A stretch of DNA of 11,594 nucleotides from an uncultured Actinomycetes bacterium (lineage in GTDB: Bacteria > Actinomycetota > Acidimicrobiia > Acidimicrobiales > Microtrichaceae): positions 1 to 11,594 of the forward strand of contig CAJANQ010000095.1 of NCBI GenBank assembly GCA_903941145.1, in the 5' to 3' direction. The notes under the pieces were generated by a model, which saw only the letters and a list, made by a program, of their open reading frames with translations, did no database searches and was not told the origin of the DNA. Positions 1 through 7,641 of the stretch are shown one piece after another; position 1 is the stretch's first letter, and each line of letters begins with the position of its first letter. The position numbers were made by a program, and so were the translations under genes.

Positions 1-1128
1 GCCGAGTACGGCATCGTCGAGTTCCCCATGGGTTCGGCCGGCCAGGGCATCGTCCACGTCATCAGCCCCGAGCAGGGACTCACCCTCCCCGGCATGACGG
101 TGGTGTGCGGCGACTCCCACACCGCCACCCACGGAGCGTTCGGCGCGCTGGCGTTCGGCATCGGCACCTCCGAGGTCGAGCACGTGCTCGCCACCCAGAC
201 GCTTCCCCAGGTCAAGCCGCTGACCTTGGCCATCACGGTCGAGGGCGACCTGCGCCCCGGCGTGACCGCCAAGGACGTGATCCTCGCGATCCTCGGTGAG
301 ATCGGCACCTCCGGCGGCATGGGCTACGTCGCCGAGTACCGCGGTTCGGCCATCCGCTCGCTCTCCATGGAGGGCAGGATGACGGTCTGCAACATGTCGA
401 TCGAGGCGGGCGCAAAGGCCGGCCTCATCGCCCCCGACGAGACCACCTTCGAGTACCTGAAGGGCCGCCAGTACGCGCCGACCGGCGCCGACTGGGACGC
501 GGCGGTCGCCGACTGGTCCACCCTCTTCACCGACGAGGGTGCCACGTTCGACAAGGAGGTGTTCCTGGACGCCGCCGACATCGAGCCGTTCGTCAGCTGG
601 GGCACCAACCCCGGCCAGGTCGTGCCGATCTCGGGCGTCGTCCCGTCCCCCGAGGACTTCGACGACCCCGTCGAGCGGCACGCCGCCGAACGCGCCCTCG
701 AATACATGGGCCTGACCGCCGGCACCCCGATGCGCGACGTCGCCGTCGACACGGTCTTCATCGGCTCGTGCACCAACGGCCGCATCGAGGACATGCGTGC
801 GGCCGCCCAGGTCGCCAAGGGCCGCAAGGTCGCCGACGGCGTCCGGACCTTCGTGGTCCCCGGCTCCCGCGTGGTCAAGGACCAGGCCGAGGCCGAGGGG
901 CTCCACGAGATCTTCACCGCTGCGGGCTTCGACTGGCGCGAGCCGGGCTGCTCGATGTGCCTGGCCATGAACCCCGACAAGCTCACCGCCGGTGAGCGGT
1001 GCGCCTCGACGTCCAACCGGAACTTCGAGGGGCGCCAGGGCAAGGGTGGCCGCACCCACCTGCTCTCCCCCGCTCTCGCTGCCGCCTCCGCGGTCGCCGG
1101 CCGATTCGCTACTCCCGAGGACCTCTGA
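1..1128 (+). CDS. leuC: 3-isopropylmalate dehydratase large subunit LeuC (5' end cut off by window)
   Basis: Large subunit of isopropylmalate isomerase, a cytoplasmic 4Fe-4S aconitase-family enzyme that interconverts 2- and 3-isopropylmalate in leucine synthesis. The frame is open from base 1, so the ATG at 28 is internal; 375 residues are visible. Against a usual ~465, roughly 90-100 N-terminal residues lie outside. Seen directly: the aconitase signature CGDSHTATHGAFGALAFGIG (nt 106-165), GTSEVEHVLATQ, SMEGRMTVCNM, APDETTFEYLKGR, and the three cluster cysteines, one in GSCTNGRIED (codon 769-771) and two in GCSMCLAMN (codons 949-951 and 958-960). The C-terminal CASTSNRNFEGRQG is also typical of bacterial LeuC. 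TGA at 1126-1128 is followed after one base by the leuD ATG, so the subunits are co-transcribed and probably translationally coupled. No defect seen; family assignment is very secure. Confidence 0.97.
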   Translation, partial: AEYGIVEFPMGSAGQGIVHVISPEQGLTLPGMTVVCGDSHTATHGAFGALAFGIGTSEVEHVLATQTLPQVKPLTLAITVEGDLRPGVTAKDVILAILGEIGTSGGMGYVAEYRGSAIRSLSMEGRMTVCNMSIEAGAKAGLIAPDETTFEYLKGRQYAPTGADWDAAVADWSTLFTDEGATFDKEVFLDAADIEPFVSWGTNPGQVVPISGVVPSPEDFDDPVERHAAERALEYMGLTAGTPMRDVAVDTVFIGSCTNGRIEDMRAAAQVAKGRKVADGVRTFVVPGSRVVKDQAEAEGLHEIFTAAGFDWREPGCSMCLAMNPDKLTAGERCASTSNRNFEGRQGKGGRTHLLSPALAAASAVAGRFATPEDL

Positions 1129-1129
1129 C

Positions 1130-1720
1130 ATGGACGCAGTTCGACACATCACCGGCACCGCGGTGCCCCTCGACCGATCCGACGTCGACACCGACCAGAT
1201 CATCCCGTCCGACTGGCTCAAGCGCGTCGAGCGCACGGGCTTCGAGGAGGGTCTGTTCAGCGAGTGGCGCGAGGACCCGGAGTTCGTCTTCAACCAGCCG
1301 CAGTTCGCGGGCGCCAAGATCCTGGTCGCTGGCCCCAACTTCGGTACTGGCTCGAGCCGCGAGCACGCCGTGTGGGCCATCCAGCAGTACGGGTTCGCCG
1401 CAGTGGTCTCGCCCCGGTTCGGCGACATCTTCCGCAACAACGCCGCCAAGAACGGGCTGCTGCCCGTGCAGGTACCGGCCGACTTCGGACGTCAGCTGCT
1501 CGACCTGGTGGACGAGGAGCCCACGATCGTGATCGACATCAACGTCGAGCACCGCACGCTCGAGGTGACGACGCACGACCTGCTGGTCGAGTTCCCGCTC
1601 GACGACTCCGTGCAGCACCGTCTGCTCCACGGCCTCGACGACATTGGCATCACCCTGCAGCACGCGGACGCCATCACGGCGTTCGAGGCCACACGCCCCG
1701 CCTGGATGCCCTCACTCTGA
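1130..1720 (+). CDS. leuD: 3-isopropylmalate dehydratase small subunit LeuD
   Basis: Small (swivel-domain) subunit that pairs with LeuC to complete the isopropylmalate isomerase active site. It is 196 aa, close to the ~200 usual for bacterial LeuD. Visible family blocks: DRSDVDTDQIIP (residues 15-26), GPNFGTGSSREHAVWAI (68-84, the substrate-binding region) and SPRFGDIFRNNAAKNGLLPV (94-113). I chose the ATG at 1130: it begins the conserved N-terminus (MDAVRHITGTAVPL), has GAGG at 1117-1120 with 9 bases between, and lies one base after the leuC stop. The frame stays open upstream to 992, but that part overlaps leuC and has no LeuD homology. It is the last gene of the leuCD unit; the hairpin at 1730-1787 follows. 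Confidence 0.97.
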   Translation: MDAVRHITGTAVPLDRSDVDTDQIIPSDWLKRVERTGFEEGLFSEWREDPEFVFNQPQFAGAKILVAGPNFGTGSSREHAVWAIQQYGFAAVVSPRFGDIFRNNAAKNGLLPVQVPADFGRQLLDLVDEEPTIVIDINVEHRTLEVTTHDLLVEFPLDDSVQHRLLHGLDDIGITLQHADAITAFEATRPAWMPSL

Positions 1721-1729
1721 ACCGCTGAA

Positions 1730-1787
1730 CTTCCGAACTCGTGACACTTTGGTCCCTCTGCGGACCGGATCGTCACGAGTTCGGGAG
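1730..1787. terminator. Nested long hairpin between convergent leuD and serA; likely bidirectional terminator
   Basis: CCGAACTCGTGAC (1733-1745) is the exact reverse complement of GTCACGAGTTCGG (1772-1784). The 13-bp stem extends outward by a T-G wobble, T-A and C-G, reaching 1730 and 1787. Inside, after a symmetric 5x5 internal loop, GGTCC (1751-1755) pairs with GGACC (1762-1766) around a 6-base loop. It sits 10 bases past the leuD stop and 33 bases past the serA stop, so one structure could serve both strands. No T-tract follows on either side, as is common in high-GC actinobacteria; the terminator role is inferred. A repeated intergenic palindrome is the alternative. Confidence 0.7.
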
Positions 1788-1819
1788 GCGGCGCCGCAGA
1801 GAACGCTGCGAGCAGCTCC

Positions 1820-3394
1820 TCAGCTGGAGACGGCGGCGACCGACTGGACGCCGTCGACGTTGCGCAGCGACGCGAGCGTGGCGTCGTCGACCAGGCGGTC
1901 GGTGGCCACCACCATGAGAGCCTTGGCCCCCTGGGGCGAGGCGCCCACGGCCATGTCGTCGATGTTCACACCGGCGTCGCCGACGATCGTGGCGACCTTG
2001 CCGATCATGCCCGGACGGTCCTCGTTGCGGACCACCAGCAGGTTGGCCGCCGGCGGGACGTCGACCGTGTGGTCGTCGATCATCACCAGGGTCGGCTGGG
2101 CGTTGAGCCCGACGAGCGTGCCGCTCAGGCTGTGGTCGCCGCCGCGCAGCGTGATCAGGTTCACGTAGTCACGGCTGGTCGTGGTCGACGTCGGCCGGAC
2201 CTCGAGGCCCTGCTCGGCCGCCACGGCCGGGGCGTTCACGTACGACACCGGCTCGCCCGAGCTGGCGCCGAAGAAGCCCTTGAGCGCCGACAGCGTAAGG
2301 ATCCGGGTGTCGTTCTCGGCGATCTGGCCCTGGTACTCCAGGTCCAGCGTGTCGAGGCCGGTGCCGGCACCCGTGCCGACCAGGCCGGCGAAGATCCGGC
2401 CCAGCTGCTCGGCGAGCGGCAGGTACGGGCGGATGCTGGCGGACGCCTCGGCGGCCGACACGTTCACTGCGAACGGCACGAAGTCGCCAGCGAGGGCCAG
2501 CATGACCATCTCGGCGATGGTGTCGCCCGCCTTGTCCTGCGCCTCGACGGTGGAGGCGCCCAGGTGCGGGGTCACGACCACGCCGTCCAGGCCGAACAGC
2601 GGCGACTCGGTGGTGGGCTCGGCGTCGAACACGTCGAGCGCCGCACCGGCGATCTGGCCCGACGACACGGCCTCGGCCAGTGCGGCCTCGGCGACGATGC
2701 CACCACGGGCGACGTTGACGAGCCGCAGCGACGGCTTGGCCTTGGCCAGCATGTCTTTGCCGATCAGCCCGATGGTCTCCGGCGTCTTGGCCAGGTGCAG
2801 CGTGATGAAGTCGGACTGCTCGACCAGCTCGTCCAGGCTGACCAGCGTCACGTTGATCTGACGGGCGCGGTCCTCGGACACGAACGGGTCGTACGCGACG
2901 AGCCGCATGCCGAAGGCCATGGCGCGCTGGGCGACCAGCTTGCCGATGCGGCCCAGGCCGATGATGCCGAGGGTCTTGTCGGAGAGCTCGACGCCCTCCC
3001 ACTTCGACCGCTCCCAGCGGCCCTGCACGAGCGCGGCGTGGGCCTGGGGGACGTTGCGGGCGCTGGCCAAGAGGAGCGCCATCGTGTGCTCGGCGGCCGA
3101 GAGCGTGTTCGACTGCGGGGCGTTCACGACCATGACGCCGCGCTCGGTGGCCGCAGCGGTGTCGACGTTGTCGAGCCCGATGCCGGCACGGCCGACGACG
3201 ACCAGGTCCGTACCTGCGGCCAGCACCTCGGCGGTGACCTTGGTGGCAGAACGGATGATGAGGGCATGGGCGCCGACAATGGCCTCGAGCAGCTGCTCGG
3301 GGGTCAGGTCCAGCTGGATGTCCACCTCGTGACCAGCGTCACGAAGTCGGTCCAGTCCGGGGTCGGCGATCTTTTCGGTGACCAGAACTCGCAC
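1820..3394 (-). CDS. serA: D-3-phosphoglycerate dehydrogenase SerA (long type with ASB and ACT domains)
   Basis: Oxidises 3-phosphoglycerate to 3-phosphohydroxypyruvate with NAD+, the first committed step of serine synthesis, in the cytoplasm. It is 524 aa, like the long actinobacterial form (M. tuberculosis SerA is similar). Domains: substrate-binding parts (about 1-100 and 290-310), NAD-binding Rossmann fold with GLGRIG (146-151), an intervening ASB domain (about 315-450) and a C-terminal ACT domain (about 452-524, starting LLVVRNEDRPGMIG). Catalytic residues are visible: Arg230 in NVARGG, Glu259 in DVFDAEP and His277 in TPHLGAST. I chose the GTG at 3394: it starts the conserved MRVLVTEKIAD, with AGGA (3402-3405) seven bases upstream. 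The frame runs open 53 codons further, but that stretch is Arg-rich, lacks homology and overlaps the divergent gene. In the long family the ACT/ASB domains mediate serine feedback, so inhibition by serine is likely. Confidence 0.97.
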   Translation of the reverse strand: MRVLVTEKIADPGLDRLRDAGHEVDIQLDLTPEQLLEAIVGAHALIIRSATKVTAEVLAAGTDLVVVGRAGIGLDNVDTAAATERGVMVVNAPQSNTLSAAEHTMALLLASARNVPQAHAALVQGRWERSKWEGVELSDKTLGIIGLGRIGKLVAQRAMAFGMRLVAYDPFVSEDRARQINVTLVSLDELVEQSDFITLHLAKTPETIGLIGKDMLAKAKPSLRLVNVARGGIVAEAALAEAVSSGQIAGAALDVFDAEPTTESPLFGLDGVVVTPHLGASTVEAQDKAGDTIAEMVMLALAGDFVPFAVNVSAAEASASIRPYLPLAEQLGRIFAGLVGTGAGTGLDTLDLEYQGQIAENDTRILTLSALKGFFGASSGEPVSYVNAPAVAAEQGLEVRPTSTTTSRDYVNLITLRGGDHSLSGTLVGLNAQPTLVMIDDHTVDVPPAANLLVVRNEDRPGMIGKVATIVGDAGVNIDDMAVGASPQGAKALMVVATDRLVDDATLASLRNVDGVQSVAAVSS

Positions 3395-3474
3395 GGGGCC
3401 ATCCTGCCCGCTGCGCCGGGAGGCGGCCAACCGAGTACGCGGCCCGCACCGCCGGGCGTGCCATCCTTCCCGCC
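3395..3474. promoter_or_regulatory. Divergent intergenic region serA / renalase-like gene, with a 14-bp near-repeat
   Basis: These 80 bp must carry the promoters of both flanking genes. I find no convincing -35/-10 pair on either strand. The stretch holds two near-identical copies of GCCATCCT[G/T]CCCGC in the same orientation, at 3398-3411 and 3460-3473 (13 of 14 identical). The first, read on the minus strand, contains the serA ribosome binding site (AGGA); the second ends just before the GTG at 3475. Whether they bind a regulator or are chance is unknown. Confidence 0.4.
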
Positions 3475-4455
3475 GTGAACGACGTGGACGTCCTCGTAGT
3501 CGGTGCCGGCGTGGCCGGGCTCGCAGCAGCGCGACTGCTCGAGTCGTACTCACGGTTCGTCACCGTGGTCGACAAGGGCCGGTCGGTCGGCGGCCGCCTG
3601 GCGACCCGCCGCATCGACGAGGCCCGCCTCGACCACGGGGCGCAGTTCTTCACCCAGCGCGGCCCGGAGATGCAGTCGCTCGTCGAGGAGCTGCTCGACG
3701 AGGAGGTCGCGACCGAGTGGTGCCGAGGCTTTGGCGGCACCGACGACGGCCATCCGCGCTACGTCGTCCCCGGCGGCATGACCGGCCTGGCCAAGTTCCT
3801 GGCCGAGGCCCTCGAGGACGTCCGCTGCGGCGTCGAGGTCCGGTCCGTGACCCAGCGCGACCGCGGCTGGACCGTCGAGTGGGACGGCGGGTCCGTCCAG
3901 GCCGGCGCCGTGCTGCTCACCTCGCCCGTCCCGCAGTCGCTGGCCCTCATGGACGCCGGCGGCGTCCAGCTGGACCCTGGCGTGCGGTCGGGCCTCGAGG
4001 CCGTCGAGTACGACCCCACCATCGCCCTCTTGGTCCTGCTCGACCGTCCGTCGGCGGTGCCCGCCCCCGGCGGCGTCCAGCTGACCGAGGGCCCGTTCAG
4101 CTGGGTCGCCGACAACATGGCCAAGGGTGTCTCGGAGTTCCCGGCGCTCACGCTCCACTGCGACCCGGTCACGTCGCAGGCGCTCTGGGGCGCCGAGCCG
4201 CAGGAGGTGCTCGACGAGCTCCTGCCCGCCGCGTCGGAGTGGTTCGGCGAGGCCGAGGTGCTCGAGGCCCAGGTGAAGACGTGGCGCTACGCCATTCCGA
4301 CCACCACATGGCCCGAGCCCTACTGCACCGCGGTCGACGGCGACTGGCCGCTCGTGCTGGCCGGCGACGCGTTCGACGGCCCCAAGGTCGAGGGCGCCTA
4401 CCGGTCCGGCATGGCGGCCGGCGTCCGCCTCAACCGTTCCGGCGTCACGTCCTAG
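3475..4455 (+). CDS. Renalase-like FAD/NAD(P)-binding oxidoreductase
   Basis: A 326-aa FAD-dependent amine-oxidase-fold protein. The N-terminus carries the dinucleotide-binding motif VLVVGAGVAGLAAARLLE (6-23; GxGxxG at 10-15), followed by an acidic residue (D33) and VGGRLATRR (38-46). HGAQFFTQRGPE (54-65) and the C-terminal FAD-contact block LAGDAFDGPKVEGAYRSG (295-312) are characteristic of bacterial renalase-like proteins. Known renalases oxidise the wrong isomers of dihydro-NAD(P) (2- and 6-dihydro forms) back to NAD(P)+, relieving inhibition of dehydrogenases; whether this protein does so is inference. No signal peptide or membrane segment, so cytoplasmic. The start is GTG at 3475, immediately before the Rossmann strand; I see no clear Shine-Dalgarno. 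Divergent from serA; its TAG is five bases from the stop of the convergent peptidase gene. A generic amine oxidase or desaturase-like function cannot be excluded. Confidence 0.85.
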   Translation: MNDVDVLVVGAGVAGLAAARLLESYSRFVTVVDKGRSVGGRLATRRIDEARLDHGAQFFTQRGPEMQSLVEELLDEEVATEWCRGFGGTDDGHPRYVVPGGMTGLAKFLAEALEDVRCGVEVRSVTQRDRGWTVEWDGGSVQAGAVLLTSPVPQSLALMDAGGVQLDPGVRSGLEAVEYDPTIALLVLLDRPSAVPAPGGVQLTEGPFSWVADNMAKGVSEFPALTLHCDPVTSQALWGAEPQEVLDELLPAASEWFGEAEVLEAQVKTWRYAIPTTTWPEPYCTAVDGDWPLVLAGDAFDGPKVEGAYRSGMAAGVRLNRSGVTS

Positions 4456-4460
4456 GACAC

Positions 4461-6431
4461 TCAGCCGAGGTCGAGCACCTGCTGGTAGAAGGCGAGCTCC
4501 GACTCCAGCGCCGTGACCAGGTGCGCAGCCTGCCGGAACCCGTGGCCCTCGCCCTCGAACACCAGGTAGTCGTAGAGCGTCCCCTGTTCCCGCAGCGTTG
4601 CAACCAGCGCGTCGGCCTGCTCCAGCGGGACGACCAGGTCGTCGGTCCCCTGCAGCACCAGTACCGGCACCGAGATCTGGGCGGCGTGCGTCAGCGGAGA
4701 CCGCTCCCGGTACAGGTCGTCACTGTCGGGGCGAGGTCCCACGAGGCCGTCGTTGTAGCGGGACTCGAACTTGTGGGTGCCGTCGTCGAGGGTGAGCAGG
4801 TCGGTCACTGCGTAGAGCACGCAGGCCCCCGCCATGACGTCGCCGGAGCAGAGCGAAGCCAACGCCGTGAACCCGCCGGCCGACCCGCCACGGATGACGC
4901 AGCGCTCCCCGTCGACCAGCCCACCGCCGGCCAGATAGCCGGCCACTGCCAGACAGTCGGCCACGTCGGCGACCCCCCACTGCCCCCGGAGCGCGTCACG
5001 GAAGTCGCGGCCGTAGCCGGTGGACCCCCGGTAGTTGACGTCGGCGACGGCGAACCCGCGGGTGGTCCAGAACTGGACCGAGGTCGACAGCTCCGGCCGG
5101 GCGCTCGCGGTCGGGCCACCGTGGATCCGGACGACCAGCGGCGGGGCCGAGTCCGCGGGACCAGCCACGCCGTCGAGCTGGGGCGGGTACACGAGCGCGT
5201 GGGCCACCGGCTCGTCGGTGGCGTCGGCCGGGGTCGGCGCCGTCGGGAACGTGACGTGACGCGGCAGCGAGACGCTCGCCGGGTCGAGCACCGGCGCGGA
5301 CGGCCGCAGGTCGGCGACCTCCAGCGTGGTCGGGTCGACCAGCAGCACCGAGGTCGTCCGGTCAGGCCCACCGCCCACCACGACGACCGACGAACCGTCC
5401 GCCACGAGCAGCTCGACGTAACGGAGGTCAGGCACCTGATCGGCGCGGCCAGTGGCGGGGTCCCAGATCCAGACCGTGTGGAACCCGTCCTGCAGGGCGG
5501 CCAGCGCGACGCGGCCGTCGGCCAGGAACCCGTAGCGGCTGCCGCCGGAGACCCAACGGGGCTCGCCCACCTCGCCGGGCACGTCGACCACGGCGCCGAG
5601 CTCGTTGCGAAGCCGCCAGGTGCCACCGCCGGACCCGTCCCGGTCGTCGCAGAACCACAGCGTGCCGTCAGGGCCGAAGGACGGAAGGCATGCGCTCGTC
5701 GCCCTGCCGTCGTGCCGGCCGCCGGCGACGCACACAGGGTCGACGACCCGCGCCGAGCCGTCCGCCACCTCGAGGCGCGCCGACCACAGCTCGGCCGCGT
5801 CCCACGGCATGTCCGGATGGTCCCAGCGCAGCCACGCCAGCCGCGTGCCGTCGGGTGAGACCGCTGGCGCGGCCACGAAGTCCCCCGTGCCGGCGTCGCC
5901 GGGGGCCAGGAGTTCCAGCACCCGGCCGGCCGTGTGGTCCAGCACACACAGGTCGTTGACGGCCTCGGGGAACCCGCCGCCCGACTCGTCGCAGTGGCGC
6001 TCGCGCTCGACGACCGACCAGGCCCCGTCGGGCCCTGACGACCCTGCGGCGTACCGCCATGCCCGCGGCGACGGTGGTTCGGGCGCGAGCGGGACCAGCC
6101 CGTCGCCGACCAGGTAGGGCCGGGCGTCAGCGTCGTCCACCAGCACGACCTGGCCACCGGCCGCACCGTCGGGGACGACCCAGAACGACCCGCCGCCGTA
6201 CTCGTTCATCCGGGTGCGGACGTTGGCCCTCGCGGCCAGGTCGGTGCGCGTGCCGGACCGCCACTCCACCAGCGCGCTGCGGCCGCCCTCGGCGGGGCGA
6301 CCTTCGGTCCAGCGCACGACCGGCCCGTCGGGGCCGTCCACTATAGAGACGTCACCGAACCGGGGCGCGCCGGCGACCGCGTCGGCCGGGGTCAGCGGCG
6401 ACGGCCAGGCGCCGTACCGCTCGACCGTCAT
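4461..6431 (-). CDS. S9 family peptidase (prolyl oligopeptidase / acylaminoacyl-peptidase-like)
   Basis: A 656-aa serine peptidase of the prolyl oligopeptidase family (DAP2-like). An N-terminal beta-propeller (about 20-400; NVRTRMNEYGGGSFWV at 70-85 and repeated SPDG/GPDG strand motifs) gates access of short peptides to a C-terminal alpha/beta-hydrolase domain (about 405-656). Catalytic residues visible: Ser517 in RGGSAGGF, Asp598 in QGTDDLVVP and His630 in EGEGHGF; HGGP (437-440) supplies oxyanion-hole contacts. There is no signal peptide, so it is probably a cytoplasmic enzyme trimming oligopeptides or acyl-peptides; the exact specificity cannot be read from the sequence. The ATG at 6431 lies one base after the aminotransferase stop (TGACATG), which implies co-transcription and translational coupling; upstream SD is weak. 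It ends five bases from the convergent oxidoreductase stop, with no room for a dedicated terminator. Confidence 0.93.
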   Translation of the reverse strand: MTVERYGAWPSPLTPADAVAGAPRFGDVSIVDGPDGPVVRWTEGRPAEGGRSALVEWRSGTRTDLAARANVRTRMNEYGGGSFWVVPDGAAGGQVVLVDDADARPYLVGDGLVPLAPEPPSPRAWRYAAGSSGPDGAWSVVERERHCDESGGGFPEAVNDLCVLDHTAGRVLELLAPGDAGTGDFVAAPAVSPDGTRLAWLRWDHPDMPWDAAELWSARLEVADGSARVVDPVCVAGGRHDGRATSACLPSFGPDGTLWFCDDRDGSGGGTWRLRNELGAVVDVPGEVGEPRWVSGGSRYGFLADGRVALAALQDGFHTVWIWDPATGRADQVPDLRYVELLVADGSSVVVVGGGPDRTTSVLLVDPTTLEVADLRPSAPVLDPASVSLPRHVTFPTAPTPADATDEPVAHALVYPPQLDGVAGPADSAPPLVVRIHGGPTASARPELSTSVQFWTTRGFAVADVNYRGSTGYGRDFRDALRGQWGVADVADCLAVAGYLAGGGLVDGERCVIRGGSAGGFTALASLCSGDVMAGACVLYAVTDLLTLDDGTHKFESRYNDGLVGPRPDSDDLYRERSPLTHAAQISVPVLVLQGTDDLVVPLEQADALVATLREQGTLYDYLVFEGEGHGFRQAAHLVTALESELAFYQQVLDLG

Positions 6432-6432
6432 G

Positions 6433-7641
6433 TCAGCCCGTGACGAGCTTGCCGAGGCGCTCGATGCCCTCGACCAGGTCGTCGTCGCCCAGCGCGAACG
6501 AGAACCGTCCGTAGCCCGGCGTGCCGAACGCCTCGCCCGGCACGAACGCGACCTTGGCCTCTTCCAGCACCAGGTCGGCCAGCTCGAGCGTGCTCGACGC
6601 CGAGCGGCCGGACAGGTCCACGCCGACCAGGCCGGTCAGGTTGGGGTACGCGTAGAACGCGCCCTGCGGCTCGGGGCAGACGACGCCGGGGATCTCGTTG
6701 AGCATGCGGTGCATGGTGAGCCGGCGCCGGTCGAACGCGGCACGCATCTCGTCGACCGCGGTCAGGTCGCCCGACACCGCAGCGAGCGCTGCGGCCTGGG
6801 CCACGTTGCACACGTTGGAGGTCAGGTGCGTCTGGAGGTTGGTGGCGCCGGACACGACGTCCTTGGGGCCGATCAGCCAGCCGACACGCCAGCCGGTCAT
6901 GGCGTAGGTCTTGGCGACGCCGTTGAGGATCACGCACTGCTCCGCGATCTCGGGCACGACCTTCTGGATGGAGTGGTGCTCGGCGTCGCCGTACACCAGG
7001 TGCTCGTAGATCTCGTCGGTGATGACGACGATCCCGTGCTCGACGGCCCACCGGCCGATGGCCTCGATCTCGTCACGGGGATACACCGCGCCGGTCGGGT
7101 TGGACGGCGACACGAAGATGAGCGCCTTGGTGCGCGGGGTGCGGGCGGCCTCTAGCTGGTCGACCGTGACACGGAAGCCGGTGGCCTCGGTGGTCTGCAG
7201 CACGACGGGCACGCCGCCGGCGAGCGCGATCGGCTCGGGATAGGTCGTCCAGAACGGCGCCGGCAGCAGGACCTCGTCGCCCTCGTCGACCAGCACGGTG
7301 ATGGCGGCGTAGACGGCGTGCTTGCCGCCGTTGGTGATGACGACCTGGGACGGGTCGATCTCCACGCCGGAGTCACGCAGCGTCTTGGCGGCGACCGCCT
7401 CCTTCAGCGCCGGCAGGCCGGCCGCCGGGGTGTAGCGGTGGTTGGCGGGGACCAGGCACGCCGCGGCTGCGGCCTCGGCGATGTGGGCCGGGGTCGGGAA
7501 GTCGGGCTCGCCGGCGCCGAAGCCGATGACGGGCTCGCCGGCGGCCTTGAGGGCCTTGGCCTTCGAGTCGACGGCGAGGGTGGCGGACGGCGTGATGGCC
7601 GCGACGCGCGCGGCGATGCGGGTGGCTGAGGGGTCAGTCAT
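6433..7641 (-). CDS. Class I pyridoxal-phosphate aminotransferase, aspartate aminotransferase type
   Basis: A 402-aa fold-type I PLP enzyme of the prokaryotic subgroup Ib/AspC-like aminotransferases, which typically exchange amino groups between aspartate and 2-oxoglutarate. Motifs: GAGEPDFPTP (42-51), the substrate/PLP pair SPSNPTGAVY (178-187, Asn181), ITDEIYEHLVY (207-217, Asp209 to the pyridine nitrogen, Tyr212), Schiff-base Lys244 in GVAKTYAMTGWRVGW, and the carboxylate-binding arginine Arg379 in GRFSFAL. The start at ATG 7641 begins MTDPSATRIAARV, matching the family N-terminus. A TAGGGT -10 element seven bases upstream suggests the mRNA starts at the A of this ATG (leaderless). It is the first gene of a two-gene unit with the S9 peptidase. 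Related enzymes also accept alanine, aromatic acids or prephenate, so substrate range is less certain than family; I leave the symbol blank. Confidence 0.93.
   Translation of the reverse strand: MTDPSATRIAARVAAITPSATLAVDSKAKALKAAGEPVIGFGAGEPDFPTPAHIAEAAAAACLVPANHRYTPAAGLPALKEAVAAKTLRDSGVEIDPSQVVITNGGKHAVYAAITVLVDEGDEVLLPAPFWTTYPEPIALAGGVPVVLQTTEATGFRVTVDQLEAARTPRTKALIFVSPSNPTGAVYPRDEIEAIGRWAVEHGIVVITDEIYEHLVYGDAEHHSIQKVVPEIAEQCVILNGVAKTYAMTGWRVGWLIGPKDVVSGATNLQTHLTSNVCNVAQAAALAAVSGDLTAVDEMRAAFDRRRLTMHRMLNEIPGVVCPEPQGAFYAYPNLTGLVGVDLSGRSASSTLELADLVLEEAKVAFVPGEAFGTPGYGRFSFALGDDDLVEGIERLGKLVTG

Noticed and set aside
992..1129. Upstream extension of the leuD frame
   Set aside because: Overlaps the end of leuC in another frame and lacks LeuD similarity; ATG 1130 has a good ribosome binding site.
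3339..3464. Possible short leader ORF (about 41 codons) on the minus strand ahead of and overlapping serA
   Set aside because: It has an AAGG before its ATG, but no run of regulatory codons (no serine cluster) and no attenuator hairpin, so no support beyond an open frame.
2069..3478. Long open frame (about 470 codons) on the plus strand opposite serA
   Set aside because: It mirrors serA codon structure, is extremely rich in Gly/Arg/Val/His without any recognisable motif, and serA has full homology and catalytic residues. High GC makes such antisense frames common.
3395..3553. Upstream 53-codon extension of serA
   Set aside because: Arg-rich with no SerA homology, overlaps the divergent gene, and GTG 3394 has a well-placed AGGA and the conserved MRVLV start.
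3378..5858. Open frame of over 800 codons on the plus strand spanning serA start, the oxidoreductase and the peptidase
   Set aside because: The translation is low-complexity Arg/Gly/Pro/Val, crosses three well-supported genes in other frames and shows no domain.
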